In this document: in pieces, positions 42,627 to 51,452 of the stretch
Numbering within the stretch: the stretch's first letter is position 1
How the letters are laid out: every line of letters starts with the position of its first letter
Assembly (NCBI GenBank): GCA_910585455.1
Contig: CAJUEL010000020.1
Location: forward strand, 10,638 to 74,637
Origin: an uncultured Eisenbergiella sp.
GTDB taxonomy: Bacteria > Bacillota > Clostridia > Lachnospirales > Lachnospiraceae
DNA: 64,000 nt
Direction: 5' to 3'
The notes under the pieces: generated by a model
The model's database searches: none
Seen by the model: the letters and a program-made list of their open reading frames with translations, nothing else
What the model was told of the DNA's origin: nothing
Made by a program: the position numbers and the translations under genes

Positions 42627-44972
42627 ATGCAGACAAAACAAAATCAGGCATTGACCATGCATCCGTTATTTTTTGATCCTGTCTACAGGACAGCCCATGT
42701 AAAGAAGACAGAGGGGAAGCCTGAGATCAGATATCAGGACGCGATCTGGGGCGTGCGGACAGAGGATAACGGCGATGTGACCTTTACCATGCATGCGCCG
42801 TCAGCGGAAACGGTGGAGGTAGCGGGCGTAGGGGGAAGCATGGGAAGAGAACGCATCGCGCTCATAAAAGATGAGAACGGCGACTTTTCGAAAACCGTGT
42901 CCGGCATTGCTCCCGGCTTTCACTATCATTTCTGGTATGTGGACGGGGTACAGGTGACAAATCCTGTGGCGCCGGTCGCCTATGGCTGCTTCGGCGCGAC
43001 CAACTTTTTTGAACTGCCCGGAGAGGGAGAGGATTTCTGGTTTTTAAAGGATGTCCCCCATGGCGATGTGCAGATTCACACCTATGTCTCAAACGTGAAT
43101 GAACATATGAAAAAGTGCTATGTATATCTGCCGCCTTCTTACCATGAGAAGCCGGAGCGGAAATATCCTGTGCTTTATATCCAGCACGGAGTAGGGGAGG
43201 ACGAGACCGGGTGGATATGGAACGGCAAGCTGAATCTGATTCTGGATAATCTGATCGCGCAGGAAGCGTGTAGGGAAATGATCGTGGTCATGTGCTGTGG
43301 CTACGCGTTTTTAAAGGATGAGGATCCGGTATTTTTCCCCGGCGATTTCGGACGTGAAATGACAGAGAGCGTGATCCCGTTTGTGGAAAGCAGATTCCGG
43401 ACGGCGAAGGGGAGAAGCAACCGGGCGATGGCCGGTCTTTCCCTGGGCTCGGCGCAGGCGACGCAGATCGTGTCCCGGTTCCAGGAGCTGTTTGGGCATC
43501 TGGGCGTTTTTTCCGGAGTGCGGGATCAGGAAACGGAGCGGATTTTGGAAAGCTGCGCCGAATATCCCATGGAAACCGTGCTGATGACCGCGGGAGTGGG
43601 CGAGACCGGTCTGGCGGAGAAGCAGCAGGCATATACGGAACGTTTCGCCATGCTGGGAACGGCGGGCGGACAAAGAAGCTATCCGGGGTATCATGAGTGG
43701 CATGTGTGGAGAGCCAGCCTGCGGGATTTTGCGCAGTTGATTTTCCGGGGCGGGGACGATGACGGAAGAGGGGAAGCAGAATTTCACTATACAGAAAAAA
43801 CTCTGACAAAGGAACAGCTGGACCGGCAGACCTTTGCAGAGCACATCCTGATGTTCGATCCCATTTATAAGGGGCTGGTTCATGCGGTGGACGAGAAGGG
43901 AAGACCGGCGGGAAAATATAAGGATGAGCACTGCGGAGCCGAGGTTGTGGACGCAGCAAAGGGAAAGGTCAGGTTCTGGATACGGGCTCAGGGAGCCAAA
44001 ACCGTGGAGGCAGATATCTGGGGAATGAAGCGATTTCCCCTGAAGGAAGCCGGAGAGGGCTGGTGGAGCTGTGAGGTGTCAGGCGTTGAGAAGGGCTTTC
44101 ATTATTACGGCATTCTCGTAAACGGCGTGGATGTGCTGGACGGAAATGCGCCGGTAGGGTACGGCGGATTCAGGGCTGTGAATTATTTTGAAATGCCGGA
44201 GGAGGATTTTTATGAATACCGGCTTTCACAGGCGCCTCACGGGGCGGTGCATCTGCATTATTACCGCTCCGGGGAAACGGGGCGGACGAAGCTGTGCTAT
44301 GTGTATACGCCGGCATCGTATGAAAAGGAGCCTGCGCGCCGGTATCCTGTGCTCTATCTGCAGCATGGGGGTGGCGAGAACGAAACGGGCTGGATCTGGC
44401 AGGGCAAGCTTGCCAATCTGGCGGATAATCTCATTGCTGCAGGCAGGATGCGGGAGATGATCATCGTCATGAACACAGGCTATGCTTTTCCGGACAGCGG
44501 GATTTATCATCCGGCCCTTTCCGCCTTTACGGAGGAGCTTGTGGGCAGCTGTATTCCGTTCATTGACGGCGCTTACAGGACGATTCCCGACAGACAGCAC
44601 AGGGCGATGGCAGGGCTGTCCATGGGCGGTATGCAGACCCAGAAATGTGTGTTTGAACATCCGGAGCTGTTTGCCTGGGCGGGCATTTTCTCGGGAGGGC
44701 TGACCATTCAAAATGAGGAAACAGACTACAGCGGCATTTTATTGGATCCGGAGGAGTTTGCAAGGCGGTTCCGGATGCTGTTTGTGGCTTGTGGAACCTG
44801 TGAGAGCAGCTATGAGAGCACGAAGAAAAATGAGGAAAAGGTGCTGGCGGCAGGGGTTCCCATCGTGACCTTTGAAGGATATGGCTACCATGACTGGACA
44901 TTTTGGAGACATTGCGCGAATGATTTCTTAAGGCGGCTTTTTAAAGAGGAAGCCGGTTGTGAGGACGCGTGA
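42627..44972 (+). CDS. Tandem CE1-like esterase (two E-set + esterase D modules)
   Basis: 781 residues made of two homologous halves. Each half has an N-terminal E-set (CBM48-like) domain and an esterase D/CE1 alpha/beta hydrolase. Half 1: FTMHAPSAETVEVAGVG, YPVLYIQHGVGEDETGWIWN, nucleophile Ser272 in AGLSLGS, His356 in YHEW. Half 2: FWIRAQGAKTVEADIWG, YPVLYLQHGGGENETGWIWQ, Ser665 in AGLSMGG, His755 in YHDW. All four catalytic Ser and His residues are kept, so both halves may be active. CE1 relatives are acetylxylan or feruloyl esterases. There is no signal peptide. AGGAGGAGAGG precedes the chosen start. Confidence 0.88.
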   Translation: MQTKQNQALTMHPLFFDPVYRTAHVKKTEGKPEIRYQDAIWGVRTEDNGDVTFTMHAPSAETVEVAGVGGSMGRERIALIKDENGDFSKTVSGIAPGFHYHFWYVDGVQVTNPVAPVAYGCFGATNFFELPGEGEDFWFLKDVPHGDVQIHTYVSNVNEHMKKCYVYLPPSYHEKPERKYPVLYIQHGVGEDETGWIWNGKLNLILDNLIAQEACREMIVVMCCGYAFLKDEDPVFFPGDFGREMTESVIPFVESRFRTAKGRSNRAMAGLSLGSAQATQIVSRFQELFGHLGVFSGVRDQETERILESCAEYPMETVLMTAGVGETGLAEKQQAYTERFAMLGTAGGQRSYPGYHEWHVWRASLRDFAQLIFRGGDDDGRGEAEFHYTEKTLTKEQLDRQTFAEHILMFDPIYKGLVHAVDEKGRPAGKYKDEHCGAEVVDAAKGKVRFWIRAQGAKTVEADIWGMKRFPLKEAGEGWWSCEVSGVEKGFHYYGILVNGVDVLDGNAPVGYGGFRAVNYFEMPEEDFYEYRLSQAPHGAVHLHYYRSGETGRTKLCYVYTPASYEKEPARRYPVLYLQHGGGENETGWIWQGKLANLADNLIAAGRMREMIIVMNTGYAFPDSGIYHPALSAFTEELVGSCIPFIDGAYRTIPDRQHRAMAGLSMGGMQTQKCVFEHPELFAWAGIFSGGLTIQNEETDYSGILLDPEEFARRFRMLFVACGTCESSYESTKKNEEKVLAAGVPIVTFEGYGYHDWTFWRHCANDFLRRLFKEEAGCEDA

Positions 44973-44980
44973 TGATTGTA

Positions 44981-45031
44981 TGCACCGTCCGCACGCTGCG
45001 AAAGCGGCGGTAGTTCCCGTGCGGACGTGCA
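44981..45031 (+). other. Intergenic hairpin before the GH51 gene
   Basis: TGCACCGTCCGCACG (from 44981) pairs with CGTGCGGACGTGCA (45018-45031); the inner 10 bp match exactly. It has no T tract and sits about 30 bp before the GH51 start. Confidence 0.55.
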
Positions 45032-45060
45032 GGCTGTAGTATCGGAAAGAGAGGGAAAAT

Positions 45061-46689
45061 ATGGCGAGAGACGCAAAAATAACGATTCATCCTTCCTATA
45101 TGACGGGGGAAATTTCTCCCAGATTATTCAGCACCTTTTTAGAACCCATCGGCACGATGGTAAACGGCACCATGTTCAATCCAAAGCATCCGACCGCAGA
45201 TGAGCAGGGGTTTCGGCGGGACTTTATCGATGCGCTTAAGGCGACGGCCATGCCGGCGGTGCGCCTGCCGGGCGGGAATTTTGTTTCCGCCTGGAACTGG
45301 AAGGATTCCATAGGCCCGAAGGAGCAGCGCAAGGTGCGGCTGGATCCCGCGTGGCATCAGTATATCACAAATGAAGTGGGACATGACGAATATCTGCAGT
45401 GGGCAAAGAAGGTGGGAGCAGAGCCTTTATATACCATCAATCTGGGCACAGGGGATATGCGGGACGCCATGGATCTTGTGGAGTACACCAATCATGAGGG
45501 CGGCACCTGGTGGTCTGATCTGCGCAGAAAAAACGGACAGGAGGAGCCCTATCATGTGAGGACCTGGTATCTGGGCAATGAGATGGACGGACCCTGGCAG
45601 CTGGGCTCCTGGGATAAGGACCCGAAAGGATACGGGGTGCGGGCAAATGAGGTCTCCAAGGCCATCAAATGGATTGACGGCAGAATCGAGACGGCGGTGT
45701 GCGCTTCCTCGGCTTCCTTTATGGACCATTATCCCCAGTGGGAGGAAACCGTGCTGCAGGAGTGCTATGATTCCGTGGATTATCTTTCCATGCATCATTA
45801 TCACAGCGCGCCTCCCGGGGATGTGAAGGCTCTGCTGGGCGGTTCCGCGTATTATGAGGATTTTATCAACACGGAAATAGCGCTCTGCGACCTGATCGGG
45901 ACAAAATGCCGTTCTCCCAAAAGGATCATGCTGTCCTTTGATGAATACGGAGCGATGATCCGTCCCAACATGCCGCTGCATCCTGGATATGGCTATCACA
46001 ATATGATCCGGGCGCATTACAGATTTGATCCCGGACAAAAATACATTCTGCATGATCCCGACAATATGACGGAGCGTTTCCGGCCGGGCGGGGATCTTTT
46101 GCAGATGCTGTCCATGCTTTCCATTCAGCTCGCTTTCCTGCGCCATGCGGACAGAGTGAAGATCGGATGTATGACGGGCGGACTGGGCGCGCTGTGCGCT
46201 TCCGATCATGATCATGTCTGGAAAGCGGCATCTCACTATGCTTACTGCCAGATGATGGAATACGCCAGAGGAACCTCCATGCAGACCGCGGTGGAATGCG
46301 AAACCTTTGATATGCCCGGATATGCCATAGACGATACCTCGCAGTATACCGGCAAGGAGGGCATGCCCTACATCGATGCGGCCTCGGCCTGGGATCGGGA
46401 GCAGGAACAGCTGGCTGTGTTTGTCATCAATCGAAATGAAGAAAGCGAATATCCGCTGATTTTGGATATCAGGGGATTTGAAAACTATCTGTTTGCCGGA
46501 CATCAGGAAATGTACAGTGAGGATCTGGAGGCGAGAAATACCTATGAGGAGCCGGATGTGATCCTGCCGGCAGAGCATCAGGGCGGGGTATTTGAAAACG
46601 GTGTGCTCAAGACGCATGTAAAGCCGCTGTCCTTTAACGTTTTACTTTTCAAAAAAGCGGCGAAGCAGGAGATACCGTTCACTTCGTGA
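45061..46689 (+). CDS. GH51 alpha-L-arabinofuranosidase
   Basis: 542 residues. It shows the acid/base Glu174 in YLGNEMDGPW and nucleophile Glu295 in LSFDEYG, both in the positions known for GH51 retaining arabinofuranosidases, plus RLPGGNFVSAWNWKDSIGP near the N-terminus. The C-terminal beta domain (about 410-540) is present. It releases arabinofuranose from arabinoxylan or arabinan oligosaccharides. Cytosolic. It lies between the two esterase genes and is likely part of their operon. Confidence 0.94.
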   Translation: MARDAKITIHPSYMTGEISPRLFSTFLEPIGTMVNGTMFNPKHPTADEQGFRRDFIDALKATAMPAVRLPGGNFVSAWNWKDSIGPKEQRKVRLDPAWHQYITNEVGHDEYLQWAKKVGAEPLYTINLGTGDMRDAMDLVEYTNHEGGTWWSDLRRKNGQEEPYHVRTWYLGNEMDGPWQLGSWDKDPKGYGVRANEVSKAIKWIDGRIETAVCASSASFMDHYPQWEETVLQECYDSVDYLSMHHYHSAPPGDVKALLGGSAYYEDFINTEIALCDLIGTKCRSPKRIMLSFDEYGAMIRPNMPLHPGYGYHNMIRAHYRFDPGQKYILHDPDNMTERFRPGGDLLQMLSMLSIQLAFLRHADRVKIGCMTGGLGALCASDHDHVWKAASHYAYCQMMEYARGTSMQTAVECETFDMPGYAIDDTSQYTGKEGMPYIDAASAWDREQEQLAVFVINRNEESEYPLILDIRGFENYLFAGHQEMYSEDLEARNTYEEPDVILPAEHQGGVFENGVLKTHVKPLSFNVLLFKKAAKQEIPFTS

Positions 46690-46726
46690 CCAGTAACGGG
46701 CAGGAATGCGAAAAAGGAGGAGAAAT

Positions 46727-48262
46727 ATGATCAGGATTGCAAAAACGGAAAACGGACTGGTGCGTGGAATCGAGGCGGCGGATCCCAGGATTACGGCATT
46801 TAAAGGGATTCCCTTCGCGGCGCCGCCTGTGGGGAAAAACAGATGGCGCGCACCGCAGCCGGCAGAAAGCTGGGAAGGGGTGCGGGAGGCATACCGGTTT
46901 GCGCCGATTTCCATGCAGAGCATACCGGGGTTGGGAACCGATATTTATTGCAGGGAGTGGCATGTGGATCCGGATATTGACATGGATGAGGACTGCCTGT
47001 ATCTGAATGTGTGGACCGGCGCAAAGGATCCGCAGGAAAAACGTCCGGTGCTGGTGTGGTTCTTCGGCGGAGGGCTGCAGTGCGGATATCCTTCTGAGAT
47101 GGAGTTTGACGGAGAACGTCTGGCCAGAAGGGGCATCGTCGTGGTGTCCGTGAATTACCGCGTGAATGTTTTCGGCTATATGGCACATCCCCAGCTGACA
47201 AAAGAGCAGCCGGAGGCACCCTCCAATTTCGGGAGTCTGGACCAGCAGGCAGGGCTTTTCTGGGTGGCGAAAAATATCGCGGCCTTTGGAGGAGATCCGG
47301 AAAATGTAACGATTGCCGGACAGTCGGCGGGCGGCGGCAGCGTGCTGTCCCAGATGGCATGCAGGGACAATGCAGGATTGTTTCAAAAGGCGATCATCAT
47401 GAGCGCCATGATCCGGAGCCCTTACAGAGCGGGTGGAATCGGAAATCCGGAAAGCCTTGAGAGCGCGGAGAAAAACGGAGCGGCATTTCTGGAATTTCTG
47501 GGTGTCAGGACGCTGGAGGAGGCCAGAGAGCTGGACGCGTCATGGATCAGAGACCGCTATGACGAATATACGAAGGAGCATCCGGCGATGTTCACCGTTT
47601 TGGACGGCCGGTTCTGTGTGGGCGATCCGCTTGTCTTATACGCGGCGGGAAAATGCGTGGACGTGGCGGTGATGGCGGGAAATACGGAGGATGAATTCCG
47701 CAATGAAATTCCGGCGGCGGACGAAAAGGAGCTTGCACGGATGGCAAAGGAATTGCTGGGAGAGCGCGCGGAAAGGTTTCTGGCGTGCCCGGAGGCGCAT
47801 GTCAAAACCAAAAGCGGCTACGCGCCGGTGAGCGGAATTGGCTGTACGGTGAAAAGTGAATTTCTGGCCAACGAAAAGAGCGGCAGACCCCGAAAGAATT
47901 ATTATTACAGCTTCCAGCCGGATATTCCGGGCTGGGATGATCCGGGCACGTTTCACTCGGTGGATCTGTGGTTTTTCTTTGAGACGCTGGCAAAGTGCTG
48001 GCGGCCTTTCGTGGGCAGGCATTACGATCTGGCGAGACAGATGTGCAACTACTGGGCGAATTTTATCAGCACGGGAGATCCCAACGGAAAGGATGTGGAT
48101 GGGAAGGAGATGCCGTACTGGGAGCATTATACGCAGGAGCACAGGACGGAAATGCTTTTCACCAAAGAAGGCCCCGTGGTCCGGACGAATCAGGAATCCG
48201 ATTTTGTCAGGGTGCTGACAGAGCAGATCGGAGAGATGATCGCAAAAGGCAGTGCCGAATGA
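46727..48262 (+). CDS. Type B carboxylesterase, paralogue of the 15225 esterase domain
   Basis: 511 residues, aligning almost residue for residue with the first 510 of the fusion at 15225-17858. Shared landmarks are GQSAGGG with Ser200, YLNVWTGAK, the acid region GNTEDEF and the catalytic His in GTFHSVDLWF. It lacks the SGNH extension. There is no signal peptide, so it likely acts on acetylated or feruloylated oligosaccharides in the cytosol. AAGGAGGAG precedes the ATG at 46727. It closes the operon, with a convergent terminator after it. Confidence 0.9.
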   Translation: MIRIAKTENGLVRGIEAADPRITAFKGIPFAAPPVGKNRWRAPQPAESWEGVREAYRFAPISMQSIPGLGTDIYCREWHVDPDIDMDEDCLYLNVWTGAKDPQEKRPVLVWFFGGGLQCGYPSEMEFDGERLARRGIVVVSVNYRVNVFGYMAHPQLTKEQPEAPSNFGSLDQQAGLFWVAKNIAAFGGDPENVTIAGQSAGGGSVLSQMACRDNAGLFQKAIIMSAMIRSPYRAGGIGNPESLESAEKNGAAFLEFLGVRTLEEARELDASWIRDRYDEYTKEHPAMFTVLDGRFCVGDPLVLYAAGKCVDVAVMAGNTEDEFRNEIPAADEKELARMAKELLGERAERFLACPEAHVKTKSGYAPVSGIGCTVKSEFLANEKSGRPRKNYYYSFQPDIPGWDDPGTFHSVDLWFFFETLAKCWRPFVGRHYDLARQMCNYWANFISTGDPNGKDVDGKEMPYWEHYTQEHRTEMLFTKEGPVVRTNQESDFVRVLTEQIGEMIAKGSAE

Positions 48263-48278
48263 CGACAGCCATCGTGGA

Positions 48279-48311
48279 CGGCAAACGACATAAAATGTTT
48301 GTCGTTTGCCG
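48279..48311. terminator. Stem-loop between convergent esterase and AraC genes
   Basis: CGGCAAACGAC (48279-48289) and GTCGTTTGCCG (48301-48311) are exact complements. The location between convergent genes suggests a shared terminator, though T tracts are weak on both sides. Confidence 0.6.
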
Positions 48312-48319
48312 CCGGCAGG

Positions 48320-49282
48320 TCAGGTTGCCTGCCTGCGGTATTCCCGCGGGGAGCAGCCGAACCTGCGGCGGAATATTTTATAAAAATAGCTGAAATTGCT
48401 GTAGCCCACGTCCAGCCCGATATCGTTGACAGAGAGCGCCGTATGGGTCAGCAGCCATGCCGCCTGATTGAGCCGCTTTTCCTGCAAAAGCTCCGTATAG
48501 GTTTTTTGGGTGGTGCTTTTGATCAGGCGGCTTAAGGCATACAGGTCGTAATGCAGGGCGTCGGCGAGCACAGAAAGAGAGCCGTCCTTATAGTGCTCCT
48601 CAATGTATCCCAAAACGGTGAAGGTCAGCTCTTCGTCCGGGTGGTCGCGCCCGATCGCCAGCTTGTCCATTTCGTTGAGCAGGTGGAGGAATAAAAGTCC
48701 CATGGTGGTCTGGTTCATGCTGCGCTTGTTGGGCTGGCGGTGCAGCAGCATCCAGATGAGATTTTCCATCAGATTCTGGATGGGAAGGACGTCCGCCACC
48801 TGAAAATGCAGATAGCTGACCTGCCCGGCATCGTTTTTTAAGCAATCCGTTAAAAAGGTCCGGATCAGGTTGTTTTCTACGCCGATCATATCCAGGGAGC
48901 GGTCAAAAAATTCCGGCAGGATGATGAAGTTGACGGCGATGTCATTTTCAGAGGCGGGCAGAATCTCCTGCACCGCGTCCCTGCTTAGGAAAAGGAGCTC
49001 GCCGGTTTTGAGCTCCACGGTAGTCTGATTGATGATGTGGGTGGTGGCGCCCGAACACATGTAGACGACTTCGATATAGTTGTGCGTATGCCTGGGGAAG
49101 TGTATGAAGCGGGTGTGGGGGCGCAGCTCTATGAGCTGGCCACGCTTCAAGAGCTTTTGGCTGTCCACTACCATGGAGGCGCTGAGATTATACCGGGCAG
49201 CGTCCACATCCTTTCGTCCTTCCAGTATTTCCCGCTCTTCTTCCGTGATTTTCTTCAATTCTTCGATCATGTCCTGGCGCAT
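48320..49282 (-). CDS. AraC-family regulator of the rhamnose genes
   Basis: 320 residues. An N-terminal cupin (about 55-140) contains HFPRHTHNYIEVVYMCSGAT, with His residues typical of sugar-responsive AraC proteins. The C-terminal AraC domain (about 220-320) has GSLSVLADALHYDLYALSRL and VNDIGLDVGYSNFSYFYKIF. AAGGAG precedes the start. It diverges from rhaB-rhaA-rhaD and is therefore the probable L-rhamnose sensor and activator. Palindrome C lies in the shared intergenic region. Confidence 0.9.
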   Translation of the reverse strand: MRQDMIEELKKITEEEREILEGRKDVDAARYNLSASMVVDSQKLLKRGQLIELRPHTRFIHFPRHTHNYIEVVYMCSGATTHIINQTTVELKTGELLFLSRDAVQEILPASENDIAVNFIILPEFFDRSLDMIGVENNLIRTFLTDCLKNDAGQVSYLHFQVADVLPIQNLMENLIWMLLHRQPNKRSMNQTTMGLLFLHLLNEMDKLAIGRDHPDEELTFTVLGYIEEHYKDGSLSVLADALHYDLYALSRLIKSTTQKTYTELLQEKRLNQAAWLLTHTALSVNDIGLDVGYSNFSYFYKIFRRRFGCSPREYRRQAT

Positions 49283-49325
49283 GTTGTTCTCCTTTTACGA
49301 TGTGTGGGGGGAGGGTGTGGCGGCC

Positions 49326-49653
49326 CGCCGTCATGTGTACAGGGGTTTGGGTGCAGGGAGCCGGGGCGGGCGCAGGAGAAGGACGGCGGGCAGAAGGGGA
49401 CAGGCAGTTTCCGGTCGCGATATCCGAAGCGGGAAATTCCACAAAACAGCAGAATATTCCTGAACGCCACAGGGCGCAATGAACTCACTGCGTTCGGACA
49501 GTATTGCGCCCTGTGGCAGGAATCTCCTGCTGTTTTGGGAATTTCTCCGCTCCGGATAAAGCGACCGGAAACTGCCTGTCCCCTTCTGCCGCTGTCCTTC
49601 TCCTGCGCCCGCCCCGGCTCCCTGCACCCAAACCCCTGTACACATGACGGCGA
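49326..49653 (+). repeat. Long palindrome family, copy C
   Basis: A 328-bp palindrome. CGCCGTCATGTGTACAGGGG (from 49326) matches the complement ending at 49653. The apex is GCCACAGGGCGCAAT...TATTGCGCCCTGTGGC with loop GAACTCACTGCGTTCGGACAG. The outer arms (for example GTGCAGGGAGCCGGGGCGGG) are unlike copies A, B and D but complement each other. It has the same polarity as A and D. It occupies the space between the AraC gene and rhaB. Confidence 0.9.
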
Positions 49654-49941
49654 GATAACATCTCCCGTCACATTCCATTATAAAAAGGGACGCATATCCT
49701 GACAATATAAATCTGCAAATCAGGTCATATTTTTCCGCTAAAACATGTACTGGTGTGAAGCTTCGTTATCTGCTACAATATTTAATATTGCAGAATTGTC
49801 GTGTGGCGATTTTTCTGAATATGGCAGCATAAACGGATATAAGATGATGTCGAGGAGGTTCTGGGGTGCGGCGTTCCATCTCTGTCAGGAGTGCCGCGCC
49901 CCGGAACCGGACTTCCGTATCAGAACAGGAGGCGATTGGGG
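49654..49941 (+). promoter_or_regulatory. rhaB leader with a 15-base palindrome at a likely promoter
   Basis: Between palindrome C and rhaB lies an AT-rich leader. TACAAT (49774-49779) could be a -10 box with a poor -35, as expected for an activator-dependent promoter. It overlaps the exact palindrome CAATATTtAATATTG (49776-49790). These may be the rhamnose operon promoter and a regulator site. No other gene-like feature is seen here. Confidence 0.4.
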
Positions 49942-51357
49942 ATGGCAAACTATTATCTGGCGGTGGATATCGGGGCGTCCGGGGGGCGGCATATGCTCGG
50001 GCATCTGGAAGACGGGCGTATGGTGATGGAAGAGATCTACCGTTTTGAAAACGGTATGCAGGAAAAGGGCGGAGAGCTGTGCTGGGATCTGGCAGGGCTG
50101 TTTACGGAGATCAAAAACGGCATGAAACGGTGCGGGCAGCTTGGCAAAATTCCGGTGAGCGTCGGGGTGGATACCTGGGGCGTGGACTTTGTGCTTCTGG
50201 ACAAAAAAGGACAGGTTCTGGGGAACACTGTCGGTTACAGGGACGGCAGGACGAAGGGCATGGACGAAAGGGTCTATGAAATCATTCCGGAAGAAAAGCT
50301 GTATGCAAGAAACGGCATCCAGAAACAGATTTTCAACACGATTTACCAGCTGGAGGCGGTGAAGCAAAAAAATCCGGACCAGCTGGAGAAGGCGGAATGC
50401 TTTTTGATGGTGCCGGACTATTTTCATTATCTGCTGACCGGCAGGCGGGCGGCAGAATACACCGAATCCACAACCACCCAGCTTGTCGGCTCGTCCGGGG
50501 AGGAGTGGGATTGGGAGCTGCTTGGAATGCTGGGATTTCCGGAAAGGATATTCCCGCCGATCATAAAGCCCGGAACCCTGCTGGGAACATTGACAGAGGA
50601 GGTGGAAAGGGAGGTGGGCTTTTCCTGTCGGGTGGTTGTGCCCGCGTCCCACGATACCGCATCTGCTGTGCTTGCGGTGCCCTCCAATGAGAAGGAGACG
50701 CTCTATATCAGCTCCGGCACCTGGTCTTTGATGGGCACGGAGCGGATGGAGGCGGACTGCTCGGAGGAGAGCAGGCGGCTCAATTTCACCAACGAGGGCG
50801 GCTATGACAGGCGTTTTCGGTATCTGAAAAATATTATGGGGCTTTGGATGATCCAGTCTGTGAAAAAGGAGCTTCCGGAGAAATATTCCTTTGCTCAGCT
50901 TTGCGATATGGCGGAACAGGAAACCATCGCATCTTTGGTGGATTGTAATGATGACAGCTTCCTTGCGCCCAGGTCCATGATCACAGCGGTGCAGGATTTT
51001 TGTAAAAAAACCGGGCAGCAGGTTCCCGAAACGGCAGGGCAGCTCGCCCACGTGATTTACCAGAGTCTGGCGGAATGCTATAAAAAAACGGCGCAGGAGC
51101 TGGAGGGAAGAACCGGCGTTTGCTATGACAGCCTGCATATTGTGGGCGGCGGCTCCAACGCGGATTACTTAAACCGTCTGACCGCGCAGGCGACGGGCAA
51201 AACGGTCTATGCCGGTCCGGCAGAGGGGACCGCCATCGGCAATCTGGCTGTACAGATGATGGCTGCCGGAGAGCTTGCCGGTCTGCAGCAGGCACGTAAA
51301 TGCATTTATGATTCCTGGGAGATCAAACGGTTTATGCCTGACGGCCGGACGGAATGA
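49942..51357 (+). CDS. rhaB: Rhamnulokinase
   Basis: 471 residues of the FGGY sugar-kinase family. Phosphorylates L-rhamnulose at O1. Visible motifs are the N-terminal phosphate loop LAVDIGASGGRHM, DTWGVDFVLLDKKG, the FGGY region SHDTASAVLAVPSNEKETLY, SSGTWSLMG and HIVGGGSNADYLNRLTAQAT. The ATG at 49942 follows AGGAGG. It is first of the rhaBAD run and divergent from an AraC regulator. Confidence 0.96.
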   Translation: MANYYLAVDIGASGGRHMLGHLEDGRMVMEEIYRFENGMQEKGGELCWDLAGLFTEIKNGMKRCGQLGKIPVSVGVDTWGVDFVLLDKKGQVLGNTVGYRDGRTKGMDERVYEIIPEEKLYARNGIQKQIFNTIYQLEAVKQKNPDQLEKAECFLMVPDYFHYLLTGRRAAEYTESTTTQLVGSSGEEWDWELLGMLGFPERIFPPIIKPGTLLGTLTEEVEREVGFSCRVVVPASHDTASAVLAVPSNEKETLYISSGTWSLMGTERMEADCSEESRRLNFTNEGGYDRRFRYLKNIMGLWMIQSVKKELPEKYSFAQLCDMAEQETIASLVDCNDDSFLAPRSMITAVQDFCKKTGQQVPETAGQLAHVIYQSLAECYKKTAQELEGRTGVCYDSLHIVGGGSNADYLNRLTAQATGKTVYAGPAEGTAIGNLAVQMMAAGELAGLQQARKCIYDSWEIKRFMPDGRTE

Positions 51358-51452
51358 CTTTCCTGCGCGGCGGCGCTGGGAAGGGAGATTGGGAGCAAAC
51401 AGTGACGGATCATAGCGTTATCAATCACAGAAAAATGAAAAGGAGAGAGAAT

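Noticed and set aside
49037..49705. Frames of 120-220 codons over palindrome C and the 5' part of the AraC gene
   Set aside because: They overlap a well-supported AraC gene or the palindrome on both strands and resemble nothing.
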